DNA of 7,717 nucleotides from DATJPR01 sp035506295. Its GTDB lineage: Bacteria > Bacteroidota > Ignavibacteria > UBA10030 > UBA6906. Each line of letters begins with the position of its first letter. Positions within the stretch are counted from its first letter, which is position 1. Made by a program: the position numbers and the translations under genes. The notes under the pieces are model-generated. The model saw only the letters and a program-made list of their open reading frames with translations, searched no databases and was not told where the DNA came from. The stretch spans positions 1 through 7,717 of the forward strand of contig DATJPR010000103.1 of NCBI GenBank assembly GCA_035506295.1, in the 5' to 3' direction. This document shows, piece after piece, positions 1 through 6,760 of this stretch.

Positions 1-759
1 CACATCCTTGAATAGCAACTCCTTGTCGATGGGATGATCGCTCACTTTCGCCTGCAGCATGGCAAGCACATCGGAATCCTCCTGCAGTTCGATCGTCAGC
101 GCCGATCCCGGCGCATGCAGCGTTCCTGCCGGGATATGAAAACCGTCGTTCGGAAGCAGCTTGTACGCCTTCGAGAATTTCAAGATGTGATCGCTGTTCC
201 AGTCCTTGAGGTAGGGAAGCAGAAGATCGTATTTCTTCTCGCGGTGGATATACGGATGGACGCCGAGAAATGATTCCGGGTGCGGCCCGAGGTCGACGCC
301 ATCCGGGAAAAAGTAGCTTTCTTCCTTCGAGTTCCTTCCCAGCAAGGACGCATGACGTTTCATCTGGTGGAGATGATAGGGAAGGCGATCGCCGTAATCG
401 AAAATTTTCGCCAGCCGTCCGAGTCCGTTATGCGTGGCGGCGTACGCAGCGCCCATGATGAGGTCCGGGGCGGCTTCAATGACGGCGCGAAGCGTGACCG
501 GCGGATCGCCGTTCAGGGTCAACGTGCTGAGCCCTTCGTCGGATACTTTGACGGCATTGTCCGCTTCGGTCGTCGACGCGAGCCAGCGCTCACAGATCGC
601 ACCACGTTCGCCGAGATGATACTCCCTTTCGGGAAGCCCGAGACGTTTTCCCGGAGGAAGAAAAGAGCGCGCTACCCACGCGGGATGCAGGTGAAGAACG
701 CCCCCCGTTCGCTCTAGTTCTTTCTCGACGTTGGAACGGATCTTTGGTCTTGAATCCAT
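1..759 (-). CDS. Mannose-6-phosphate isomerase-like (class I PMI-type cupin) protein, 3' end beyond the window
   Basis: The reading frame opens at an ATG (759-757) and runs open for 253 codons to the window edge, so the C-terminus is missing. Visible motifs match the class I phosphomannose isomerase cupin: LPYHLHQ (H129, H131), then SKEESYF (K145, E146/E147), then FHIPAGTLHAPG (H208, H215), followed by LTIELQEDSD. By analogy with known PMIs, His/His, a Glu and the His of GTLHA would bind the catalytic Zn. The family interconverts mannose-6-phosphate and fructose-6-phosphate in the cytoplasm; divergent members of this kind are common in sugar-use loci and may act on other sugars. No signal peptide is seen. 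A good Shine-Dalgarno (GGGAG at 770-766, 6-base spacer) supports the start. It follows the PhyH gene by 33 bases, probably in the same operon. Membership of the PMI/cupin family is well supported; the substrate is not. Confidence 0.8.
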   Translation of the reverse strand, partial: MDSRPKIRSNVEKELERTGGVLHLHPAWVARSFLPPGKRLGLPEREYHLGERGAICERWLASTTEADNAVKVSDEGLSTLTLNGDPPVTLRAVIEAAPDLIMGAAYAATHNGLGRLAKIFDYGDRLPYHLHQMKRHASLLGRNSKEESYFFPDGVDLGPHPESFLGVHPYIHREKKYDLLLPYLKDWNSDHILKFSKAYKLLPNDGFHIPAGTLHAPGSALTIELQEDSDVLAMLQAKVSDHPIDKELLFKDV

Positions 760-765
760 AACACT

Positions 766-770
766 CTCCC
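766..770 (-). promoter_or_regulatory. Ribosome binding site of the PMI-like gene
   Basis: GGGAG on the minus strand lies 6 bases upstream of the ATG at 759-757, inside the 33-base gap after the PhyH stop codon. It fixes the start of the PMI-like gene. No terminator hairpin was seen in this gap. Confidence 0.6.
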
Positions 771-792
771 GTACCATGCATGATAGATCGAC

Positions 793-1551
793 TCATCGCA
801 CCCGGCGTCCATCCTTCAGGAACTGCTCCGCGAGGCCCTTCAGCGATCCGTCGGGCTCGTAGATGGTATCGGGGGACCACTGCACCGCATACGCCCGTCG
901 CATCTTGGACGTTGCGTTCGCTCCCGAGCGATGGAACGTGACACTGGAAAACACGGCAATGGACCCGGCCGGCGCGTTGAAGGAAATTCCTGGATCGTTG
1001 CCGAAGTAGCCAACCCGATCGCTGGAATTGGGCACCGGCTTGTGCTCCACTTTCTCGCGGACCCCCGCACGGGAGAACGGGAGGACGGAAATCGTTCCGT
1101 TCTCTTCATTGACGTCGTCCAGGGGGATCCAGGCATTGACATAAGGGCGGTGCGGATGATCGACGTATCCGGAATCCTGGTGCCACCCGAATTCGGCGCC
1201 TTTCTTGTCGGTGCCCTTCACGACGAATTGCTCCCAAAACAACATCGCATCCTTCCCGATGGTCGCCTTGCAGATCTCCGCCATGAGATCGCTGAAAATG
1301 AACGACCCGAGCTGCGGGCGATCCCGATATGCCAGGAACACGAAGTAGCGGCTGTTCTTCCTGCTGAGGTTCAGGACATCGGTCCCCTTGCGTTCCATTT
1401 CCTCGTCCTGGGCGCGCACCAACGACGCACACTCTGACCTCAGCATTTCGAGATCCCGGTCGGGAATTGCTTTCTCCAGGAACATGTATCCTTCGTCGCG
1501 ATACAATCGACGTTGTTCATCGCTGATCCGCAGCGAATAATCCGCATTCAT
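793..1551 (-). CDS. Phytanoyl-CoA dioxygenase (PhyH) family protein, Fe(II)/2-oxoglutarate type
   Basis: A 252-residue protein with the PhyH double-stranded beta-helix signature. The iron-binding H-x-D is in FGWHQDSGYV (H124, D126). The distal iron ligand is in VTFHRSGAN (H207). An arginine in KMRRAYAV (R218 or R219) is placed to bind 2-oxoglutarate. The whole facial triad is present, so an active oxygenase is likely. The family hydroxylates or oxidatively cleaves small molecules; members outside lipid metabolism have very varied substrates, and nothing here fixes one. No signal peptide is seen, so it is probably cytoplasmic. The ATG at 1551-1549 is preferred because GGAGG sits 5 bases upstream, and the protein then begins close to the conserved RDEGYMFLEKA segment. 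An in-frame ATG at 1581, also with a GGAGG 9 bases upstream, would add 10 residues. A GTG at 1605 overlapping the stop of the GH13 gene is less likely. Confidence 0.85.
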   Translation of the reverse strand: MNADYSLRISDEQRRLYRDEGYMFLEKAIPDRDLEMLRSECASLVRAQDEEMERKGTDVLNLSRKNSRYFVFLAYRDRPQLGSFIFSDLMAEICKATIGKDAMLFWEQFVVKGTDKKGAEFGWHQDSGYVDHPHRPYVNAWIPLDDVNEENGTISVLPFSRAGVREKVEHKPVPNSSDRVGYFGNDPGISFNAPAGSIAVFSSVTFHRSGANATSKMRRAYAVQWSPDTIYEPDGSLKGLAEQFLKDGRRVR

Positions 1552-1556
1552 CGTTT

Positions 1557-1561
1557 CCTCC
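1557..1561 (-). promoter_or_regulatory. Preferred ribosome binding site of the PhyH gene, one of two candidates
   Basis: GGAGG on the minus strand lies 5 bases before the ATG at 1551. A second perfect GGAGG at 1595-1591 lies 9 bases before an in-frame ATG at 1581. Either start could be used. The downstream one was chosen because it gives the more compact family-like N-terminus. Confidence 0.5.
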
Positions 1562-1601
1562 ATCCTATGTCGTTCCTTCATTAAGCGTGTCCTCCGCCCG
1601 G

Positions 1602-3950
1602 TCACTTGACCAGGACCATCGAATGCACGATCCGGATCGAGCCGGAGGTCAGCTCATAGAAATACACTCCGGACGAATATCGGCTGCCGTCGAACCGCAC
1701 TTCGTGCATTCCCGCTGTCTGTCGTTCATTCGCCAGCACGGCGACTTCGCGCCCGAGAACATCGTACACCGCAAGCCGGACCGTGCTGTTCCCCGGCGCC
1801 TGATATCTGATCGCCGTCGTCGGGTTGAAGGGATTCGGATAGTTCTGATACAGTGCAATCTCCGTTGGCTGATTCACCCCTGCCGGAAGCTGCTGAATGC
1901 CCGTGATCGCCGTCGTATCGATCGAAAGGATTCTCGCTGAGTACGCCGGCACCGGGACGCTGAACGCAGCCAGCGAAGCCCCACTTCCCGGAAAAGATTC
2001 TCCGGTGACAAGATCGTTCAGGTAGTACATGCGGGAGGAATCCAGCATCATTCCCTGGGTCGGAAGGCTGAGCTTCGGCGTCGCCGCAGCGCTCCCCATG
2101 TTCAGCACCGTCACGACGTTCTCGCTTCCGGTCCAACGTCGAAACGCGTAGATGGACGTGGAAGGAGCGACGGGGACCTCGCCGAAATTCCGGCCGGTCA
2201 ACGCGGGGTGCGTGCGTCGGATTGTTGCGAGGCGCTGGTAGAACGGGAACAGCTGATTCGGATCATTCGATGCTATTGTCCGGCGGGCGTCAAAAATGTA
2301 AGACGCATTGTAGGGAGAGGTTGTCGCTCCGATCTCCTGGCCATTGAAGATCAACGGAATGCCCGTTAGCGAGAACAGCAACTCCGCCGCCATCTTCGTG
2401 CGGGGGAGGTCGTTCTGCTGGATGAACCGGTAGGTGTCGTTGTTCTCCATGAAACGAAAGATGAGCGCATTCGGCGCGTAGCCGTGGCCGTTGTTCGTAA
2501 GGGAATTCCTCAGCGCCGCGGCCCGTTGCGCTTCCGATGTGGCGGTGAATATCGTCGGATTGCCGTTGGTCACATACGTGGTCTGCCACACCCAATGCGA
2601 GACCCAGCTTTCCTCGGCGGTCCAGTCGTAGGCTGCGTCGAACCGTTGGTCGAACACGACGGACGATGGGGCCTTGTCTTCCGCGAGGAGGAGAATCTCC
2701 GGCTTGAGGCGTTTGAGAGACAGGCGCCAGGCTTGCGTGAAATCCGGGGCACGCGCGTTCACTCCCCATGCTGCATCGACGCGATAGCCGTCGATATCAT
2801 ACTTCTCGATCCAATACCTGGCCGCCTCGGTCATCCACCGACGCACTTCCGGATTGTTGTAATTGAGGTTTGGAAGGTTGTTCCAGAAGTAATTGATGAA
2901 GCCTTGATACTGGTGATAGTCGTCCGCGTAGGGCGCATCGTCGATCGCGCGCTGGTAGAAATCCCAGTAGTGACTCTGCGTGCCGTACTGCGAGGACTCG
3001 ACGGCGTACGGGTGATAGATGGAGCTATGGTTGGGGACGAAATCCAGCACCACGTGAAGTCCGAGTCCGTGGGCGGTGGCGATCATCGTCCGGAAATCCG
3101 CTTCGCTCCCGAGGTCACCGCGGAGGGAAAAATAGTCTGTCACGTCATACCCCTGCCCGAAGTCATGCGTCCGGTACACCGGCTGGATCCAGATTGCCGT
3201 CGCGCCAAGTGTGGCAATCTCGGGGAGTTTCGCCGTGATGTCGGCGAACCGGCCGTCCATCACGAAGATCGAAGGTGTGATACCGTAGACCACTGCGGTG
3301 TCGATCCATCGGGCATGGTCCGCCCGGATGTCGAACGGTCTGACCGAGCCGGAATCGAGACTCACGTACGTTCGCGCCCGAACGGTATCTCCCTTGTCCG
3401 AGACCGCCTGCAGATTGAAATAGTATTCGCCGTCTGCCGCCCCCGGCGGAATCGTGCAGGTGGCGACGGAATCTCCGCTGCCGGCGATAGCCAGAGGATA
3501 CGGATTGCGGGCGTCCACGCTCCAGGAAAAGCTCACCGAGGAAGTCTCGGGATTGTCGACCACCGAGGCATGGAGAGAGACCTGCATCCCGGCCGCCGTG
3601 GCATAGGCATAGCACTCCGGTTCGAGATGGTATCCCAACGTCAGGCGCAACGTGTCTGAATAAAACGCCGTTCCGGCGCTGTCGATGCGAGCAACGATCA
3701 CCGTCGTGCCATTCCCGATCCGAACCGGAACGGTGAACGCCGAATCGCTGATGGCAAAAGGTTCCGGGAGGCCATTCACATAGAGAACCCCGCCGCCGAA
3801 CGCGCCGGTGACGGTGCCGCTCACGACTTGCTCCTGCCCCCACACTGTTGCCGGGCTTTTTGGACTCAGACGAATCGTTACTGCTTCCAGGTCTCCCGCG
3901 ACAAGAAAGCTCGCAGCTGCAATCATCACACCGATCTTCAGCAAATGCAC
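1602..3950 (-). CDS. Secreted GH13 alpha-amylase-family glycoside hydrolase with C-terminal T9SS sorting domain
   Basis: A 782-residue protein predicted to act on alpha-glucans (starch, glycogen or maltodextrins) outside the cell or on its surface. Layout: a Sec-type signal peptide at about 1-23 (hydrophobic IGVMIAAASFLVAG); a beta-rich Ig-like N-terminal region at about 24-205; the GH13 barrel at about 213-585; an all-beta domain C at about 590-680; and a T9SS type A sorting domain at about 697-782. GH13 conserved regions are present: LDFVPNHS (D303, N307, H308), GYRVDAAW (R390, nucleophile D392), LLLAEDKA (acid/base E424) and RFMENNDTYR (transition-state stabiliser D505). Region IV usually reads NHD; here the His is Asn (N504). 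The start is a GTG with GGAG 5 bases upstream, 12 bases after the URO-D-like stop. The gene is one of several hydrolases in the operon. Family assignment is very secure; exact specificity (alpha-amylase, neopullulanase-like or other) cannot be read from the sequence. Confidence 0.93.
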   Translation of the reverse strand: MHLLKIGVMIAAASFLVAGDLEAVTIRLSPKSPATVWGQEQVVSGTVTGAFGGGVLYVNGLPEPFAISDSAFTVPVRIGNGTTVIVARIDSAGTAFYSDTLRLTLGYHLEPECYAYATAAGMQVSLHASVVDNPETSSVSFSWSVDARNPYPLAIAGSGDSVATCTIPPGAADGEYYFNLQAVSDKGDTVRARTYVSLDSGSVRPFDIRADHARWIDTAVVYGITPSIFVMDGRFADITAKLPEIATLGATAIWIQPVYRTHDFGQGYDVTDYFSLRGDLGSEADFRTMIATAHGLGLHVVLDFVPNHSSIYHPYAVESSQYGTQSHYWDFYQRAIDDAPYADDYHQYQGFINYFWNNLPNLNYNNPEVRRWMTEAARYWIEKYDIDGYRVDAAWGVNARAPDFTQAWRLSLKRLKPEILLLAEDKAPSSVVFDQRFDAAYDWTAEESWVSHWVWQTTYVTNGNPTIFTATSEAQRAAALRNSLTNNGHGYAPNALIFRFMENNDTYRFIQQNDLPRTKMAAELLFSLTGIPLIFNGQEIGATTSPYNASYIFDARRTIASNDPNQLFPFYQRLATIRRTHPALTGRNFGEVPVAPSTSIYAFRRWTGSENVVTVLNMGSAAATPKLSLPTQGMMLDSSRMYYLNDLVTGESFPGSGASLAAFSVPVPAYSARILSIDTTAITGIQQLPAGVNQPTEIALYQNYPNPFNPTTAIRYQAPGNSTVRLAVYDVLGREVAVLANERQTAGMHEVRFDGSRYSSGVYFYELTSGSIRIVHSMVLVK
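1605..1862 (-). other. T9SS type A sorting domain coding segment of the GH13 protein
   Basis: Residues about 697-782 begin with IALYQNYPNPFNPTT and continue through VYDVLGREVAVL, SSGVYFYEL and a basic C-terminal VLVK. This is the typical FCB-group C-terminal domain, recognised by the type IX secretion system and removed or anchored at the outer membrane. It is the main taxonomic marker in the window. Confidence 0.92.
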
Positions 3951-3962
3951 GTGTACTCCATT

Positions 3963-5111
3963 TCAGTACTTTCCATAGGTCTCAGCGACTTCGACCATCT
4001 TGAAGAGGTTCGCATGCGGCGTATCCCGGCCGCATTGATCGCCTGTCGAAAGAACAAAGCCCCCGTCCGCCCCGGCATCGTCTATGAGCCGCTTGCACTT
4101 GGCTTCCACTTCCGCAGGAGTCGCATGCAGCATAAAGTCAAAAGTATTGATATTCCCCTTGATGCAGAGCTTCGATCCGTAACGCTTCTTCACGTCTTTC
4201 AGGTCGACGTTCCCTCCGGGCGGTTCTTCCATCGGTTCCATCACGTCGACGTCTGTCTGCTCCGCGACGATGGGGATCAATTCGCGGGACCGGCCGCAGA
4301 TATGAAGATGCGAGATGACCCCGGCTTGCCGGCAGATCGCCGATGCCTGCTGGATAAACGGGAGCTCGTATTTCCTGAAGATCGACGGCGAGCTGACGCT
4401 CAGGCTTGCGCTGGATCCACCGAGCATGATCTCATCCGGTTCTGCCGCGACCATCGCACGGACATTCGCAAGTGCCCATGCCATCCAGAACTCGTGGACT
4501 TCCTCCATGTAGTCCGGGTCGTCGACAAAATCCTGAAAGCACTGCTGGAACCCGCCCTGCCGGAAATTGAACCACCAATCCTGGAAGACCGGCACCATCG
4601 CGACATACACGCCCAGGTCCCCGATGCGGCCGCGGTCATGATAGACGTTCTCCCATCTCCACGGCCCTTCGCCGGTCAACATCCGGAAGCGCGGGAAATC
4701 GCGCTTCAGGTCTTTGATCGGTTTTTCATCCCTCCATGGAGGCTCGTCGGCAAAGTACAATTCCTTCTCTGACAGAGGTCCAAGCGGAGTGTCGCAGACG
4801 CGCTCAACAAGTTTTCCGTTCGGCCGATCGACGATCGTTTCTTTGAATGCCGGCGCTCCCTCGGGACGAATCTCCTTCAATCCCCCGTAGATGTACCACC
4901 CGTCGATCCCGAAGTGCTTCACCGCCTCCACGTATGCCTCGGCGTACGTCGCCGAGGTCCATCCATTGTGCTCCCGACCGTCGAGGAACAATTCGTAGAA
5001 CGGCCGGCCCGTGAGTTTTGCAGGGACCATGACAGAGATGTCGGGACACGCCGGAACGTGATCGGGCTTTTTCCGGTGAAACGCAGCCATCAGGCGCTCT
5101 TTCCTCGTCAT
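3963..5111 (-). CDS. URO-D superfamily protein, probable corrinoid-linked methyltransferase (MtaA/CmuA-like)
   Basis: A 382-residue soluble protein starting MTRKERLMAAFHRKKPDHVP, an opening typical of the uroporphyrinogen-decarboxylase superfamily. True haem-pathway URO-D carries an N-terminal RQAGRYLPEY-type signature, which is absent. Instead it has SHLHICGRSRELIP (H270, C272) and STGDQCGRDTP (C360). This H-x-C...C pattern is the zinc site of methylcobamide:thiol methyltransferases such as MtaA and MtbA. The family moves methyl groups between a corrinoid protein and a thiol. The acceptor and donor here are unknown, and no corrinoid protein gene lies in the window. The ATG at 5111-5109 overlaps the upstream GH10 stop by 4 bases (ATGA), with GGAG 8 bases before it, so translational coupling is likely. 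The frame stays open further upstream to 5195, but that stretch lies inside the GH10 gene and is not needed. Superfamily placement is secure; the methyltransferase reading is an inference from the zinc motif. Confidence 0.85.
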   Translation of the reverse strand: MTRKERLMAAFHRKKPDHVPACPDISVMVPAKLTGRPFYELFLDGREHNGWTSATYAEAYVEAVKHFGIDGWYIYGGLKEIRPEGAPAFKETIVDRPNGKLVERVCDTPLGPLSEKELYFADEPPWRDEKPIKDLKRDFPRFRMLTGEGPWRWENVYHDRGRIGDLGVYVAMVPVFQDWWFNFRQGGFQQCFQDFVDDPDYMEEVHEFWMAWALANVRAMVAAEPDEIMLGGSSASLSVSSPSIFRKYELPFIQQASAICRQAGVISHLHICGRSRELIPIVAEQTDVDVMEPMEEPPGGNVDLKDVKKRYGSKLCIKGNINTFDFMLHATPAEVEAKCKRLIDDAGADGGFVLSTGDQCGRDTPHANLFKMVEVAETYGKY

Positions 5112-5123
5112 TGCTTCTTCTCC
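5108..5123 (-). promoter_or_regulatory. Overlapping stop/start junction with ribosome binding site (GH10 to URO-D-like gene)
   Basis: The minus strand reads GGAG (5123-5120), an 8-base spacer, then ATGA, where the ATG (5111-5109) starts the URO-D-like gene and the TGA (5110-5108) ends the GH10 gene. This is a classic translational-coupling arrangement and decides the downstream start. Confidence 0.7.
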
Positions 5124-6754
5124 ATCGCAGGTGGTGTGATCCTCCACGTCTCCAGCAGCTTCCCCAGTCGTCTGAAGGACGCTTTCGGCGTGCAATCTTC
5201 ACGGACAAGTCCGCCGTTCACGATGTACGGCCGGAAATCCGAGAAATCGTACCAGTTGAAGGCGCTGACATATGGTCTACTATAATAGATGCTGTACACC
5301 TGCTCGAGCCAATCCGCCTGGAGTTCCTCGTCCCACTCCCGGTGCCAGGCGAACGGTTCGTCGGCAGCGGCACGGATTGCGCCTGTAGGGTTCGGCGCGC
5401 GAAGATCGGAGCTCGCACCGATTTCGGTGATGAACAGCGGTTTCCCGAATGCCCTCAGCCGTTCCAGCAAGCGCGCGATGTCCGAGAGATCCCGCTGCGG
5501 GAAATAGATCTGGATCCCGAGGACATCGTATTGGACGCCCGCATCCCGCAGATCGGAGAGATAGCGACGCACTGTGCGCAAGGGGCGCGTGGCCCGTTTG
5601 CGGGCCATAGTTCCCCGCGCGACGTATTCACCCCACGGCGCACAATTGTTCAGGATCCTCACGACCTTCGGGTTTTCCGATTTCGTCCGGTCACATGCGA
5701 GACGCACGATCTCCGTGATCTGCTCCGGCGTGTGGTCAAAGATGTTCGCGTAGTCATGATACTCGTTGACGACTTCCCAGTGCAGGACGCGATCGCCGTA
5801 GTGCGCGAGAAGATCATGCGTATGCTTCTCGACATACGATTTCAGCGCATCGAAAGACTTCTCCCGCAGCCAATCGGGCGTCACGGAAGGGTGGAACCAG
5901 AACAGGGGACGCCCCTCCGGCGTGATGCCGTTTTCCAGAAGCCAGCGAAGAATATCGTCCTTGATCCCCCAGTTGTACACTCCTTCGCGCGGCTCGAAGA
6001 GCTCATACCAACTATCCCACACGTAGTGCGTGATCGTGGCGAAGTTGAAGAGCTCGACGAAGCGCTTGGTGAACTCCTCCGACTTGACCCAGACCATCTG
6101 CCGGGTCTCGCAGCCGATGAAGGCGTTCCTCGGTGCGGAGAACCGACGGATGTCCGCTCCGGCTTTTTCCAGCTCGATCGCTTCTCCGGCTTCGAGTGCA
6201 TAGCGGAGAGACCGGTCCGCTTTGCGCGCGGCGCGTTCATCGGCGCTGTCTGACTTTTGCGCTTCTCTGCACAGATCCTCAGACAGTCCCATCAGGTCGC
6301 GGACTTCCGCGCTGAACACCGCCCCTTCTCTCTCGTACCGCCAGCGCACATCCGCGTTGCGCGCCACGCGACTGCGCGCGAACTCGAGGTTGAGGTTCAA
6401 CGGACTCCCGGAGTTCACGCTCTCCCGTTGATAGAGTTGGCCGGCATTGTCCGCGCAGAGCCAGAGATAGCCGAAGCCCTCGACCAACCAGCGTGCGTTA
6501 ATGGAGAACGGTTCGCGGAGATCTTCAGAGGGAACGACAATGCCGTCCCGCGTGATCGCCACGGACGATGTGAACGGGTCGACGTTCCCGTCCGCCAGAT
6601 ACACGAAATCGAGATCGGGAGCTCCCGACGGCAAGAAAGGCCGGAAGACAAGAGTGTCGTTCTTCCCGACTGATCTTGCCCGGGAGAAGGAGGGCGCGAG
6701 AAACGCCGCCGCACCCACCGCGGCCTCGCGGAGAAATTCACGTCGATCAATCAT
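5108..6754 (-). CDS. GH10 family (endo-1,4-beta-xylanase-like) glycoside hydrolase with Tat signal
   Basis: A 548-residue protein. The N-terminus MIDRREFLREAAVGAAAFLA is a twin-arginine signal (RREFLR followed by a hydrophobic stretch), so folded export across the inner membrane is likely. Residues about 30-150 form a beta-rich accessory region of unrecognised family. About 153-200 is a charged, probably helical linker. The GH10 barrel spans about 210-540. Catalytic motifs: HWEVVNEYHD (acid/base E331 preceded by N330) and FITEIGASS (nucleophile E444), with NWYDFSD near the end. Known GH10 enzymes hydrolyse beta-1,4-xylan by a retaining mechanism. The His of the usual GxQxH motif is Tyr here (GIQIYFP, Y417), so substrate preference may differ from classical xylanases. 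No T9SS domain is seen at the C-terminus (ends PPAMEKKQ). The start lies 6 bases after the stop of the paralogue upstream and lacks a clear Shine-Dalgarno; translation may depend on coupling. Confidence 0.87.
   Translation of the reverse strand: MIDRREFLREAAVGAAAFLAPSFSRARSVGKNDTLVFRPFLPSGAPDLDFVYLADGNVDPFTSSVAITRDGIVVPSEDLREPFSINARWLVEGFGYLWLCADNAGQLYQRESVNSGSPLNLNLEFARSRVARNADVRWRYEREGAVFSAEVRDLMGLSEDLCREAQKSDSADERAARKADRSLRYALEAGEAIELEKAGADIRRFSAPRNAFIGCETRQMVWVKSEEFTKRFVELFNFATITHYVWDSWYELFEPREGVYNWGIKDDILRWLLENGITPEGRPLFWFHPSVTPDWLREKSFDALKSYVEKHTHDLLAHYGDRVLHWEVVNEYHDYANIFDHTPEQITEIVRLACDRTKSENPKVVRILNNCAPWGEYVARGTMARKRATRPLRTVRRYLSDLRDAGVQYDVLGIQIYFPQRDLSDIARLLERLRAFGKPLFITEIGASSDLRAPNPTGAIRAAADEPFAWHREWDEELQADWLEQVYSIYYSRPYVSAFNWYDFSDFRPYIVNGGLVREDCTPKASFRRLGKLLETWRITPPAMEKKQ
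6674..6754 (-). other. Twin-arginine signal peptide coding segment of the GH10 protein
   Basis: Residues 1-27: the Arg pair R4-R5 in DRREFLRE is followed by the hydrophobic AAVGAAAFLA and a possible cleavage site near SRA. This fits the Tat consensus of an RR pair, any residue, then FL. It is a prediction from the motif only. Confidence 0.7.
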
Positions 6755-6760
6755 CGTCGG

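Noticed and set aside
34..717. Several short plus-strand frames in the first 700 bases
   Set aside because: They lie opposite the PMI-like gene, whose cupin metal-binding motifs are clearly readable on the minus strand.
760..792. Possible terminator or promoter between the PhyH and PMI-like genes
   Set aside because: The gap is only 33 bases, has no GC-rich hairpin with a T-run, and is accounted for by a Shine-Dalgarno site.
590..880. Small minus-strand frame spanning the PhyH/PMI-like junction
   Set aside because: It is an out-of-frame reading of the ends of two real genes; the in-frame PMI-like translation from 759 explains the region better.
2484..3659. Long open frame of 391 codons on the plus strand opposite the GH13 gene
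   Set aside because: It is antisense to a secure GH13 gene with all catalytic motifs; its translation is rich in Arg, Val and His without any recognisable motif, as expected for a shadow frame in GC-rich DNA.
3828..4772. Open frame of 314 codons on the plus strand opposite the URO-D-like gene
   Set aside because: It overlaps two well-supported minus-strand genes and its translation has no family features.
3963..5111. Haem-biosynthesis uroporphyrinogen decarboxylase (hemE)
   Set aside because: The RQAGRYLPEY-type signature is missing, the zinc-type H-x-C...C motif is present, and the gene sits in a glycan operon.
5111..6253. Open frame of 380 codons on the plus strand opposite the Tat-GH10 gene
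   Set aside because: Antisense shadow of a gene with clear GH10 motifs; no domain or ribosome binding site supports it.
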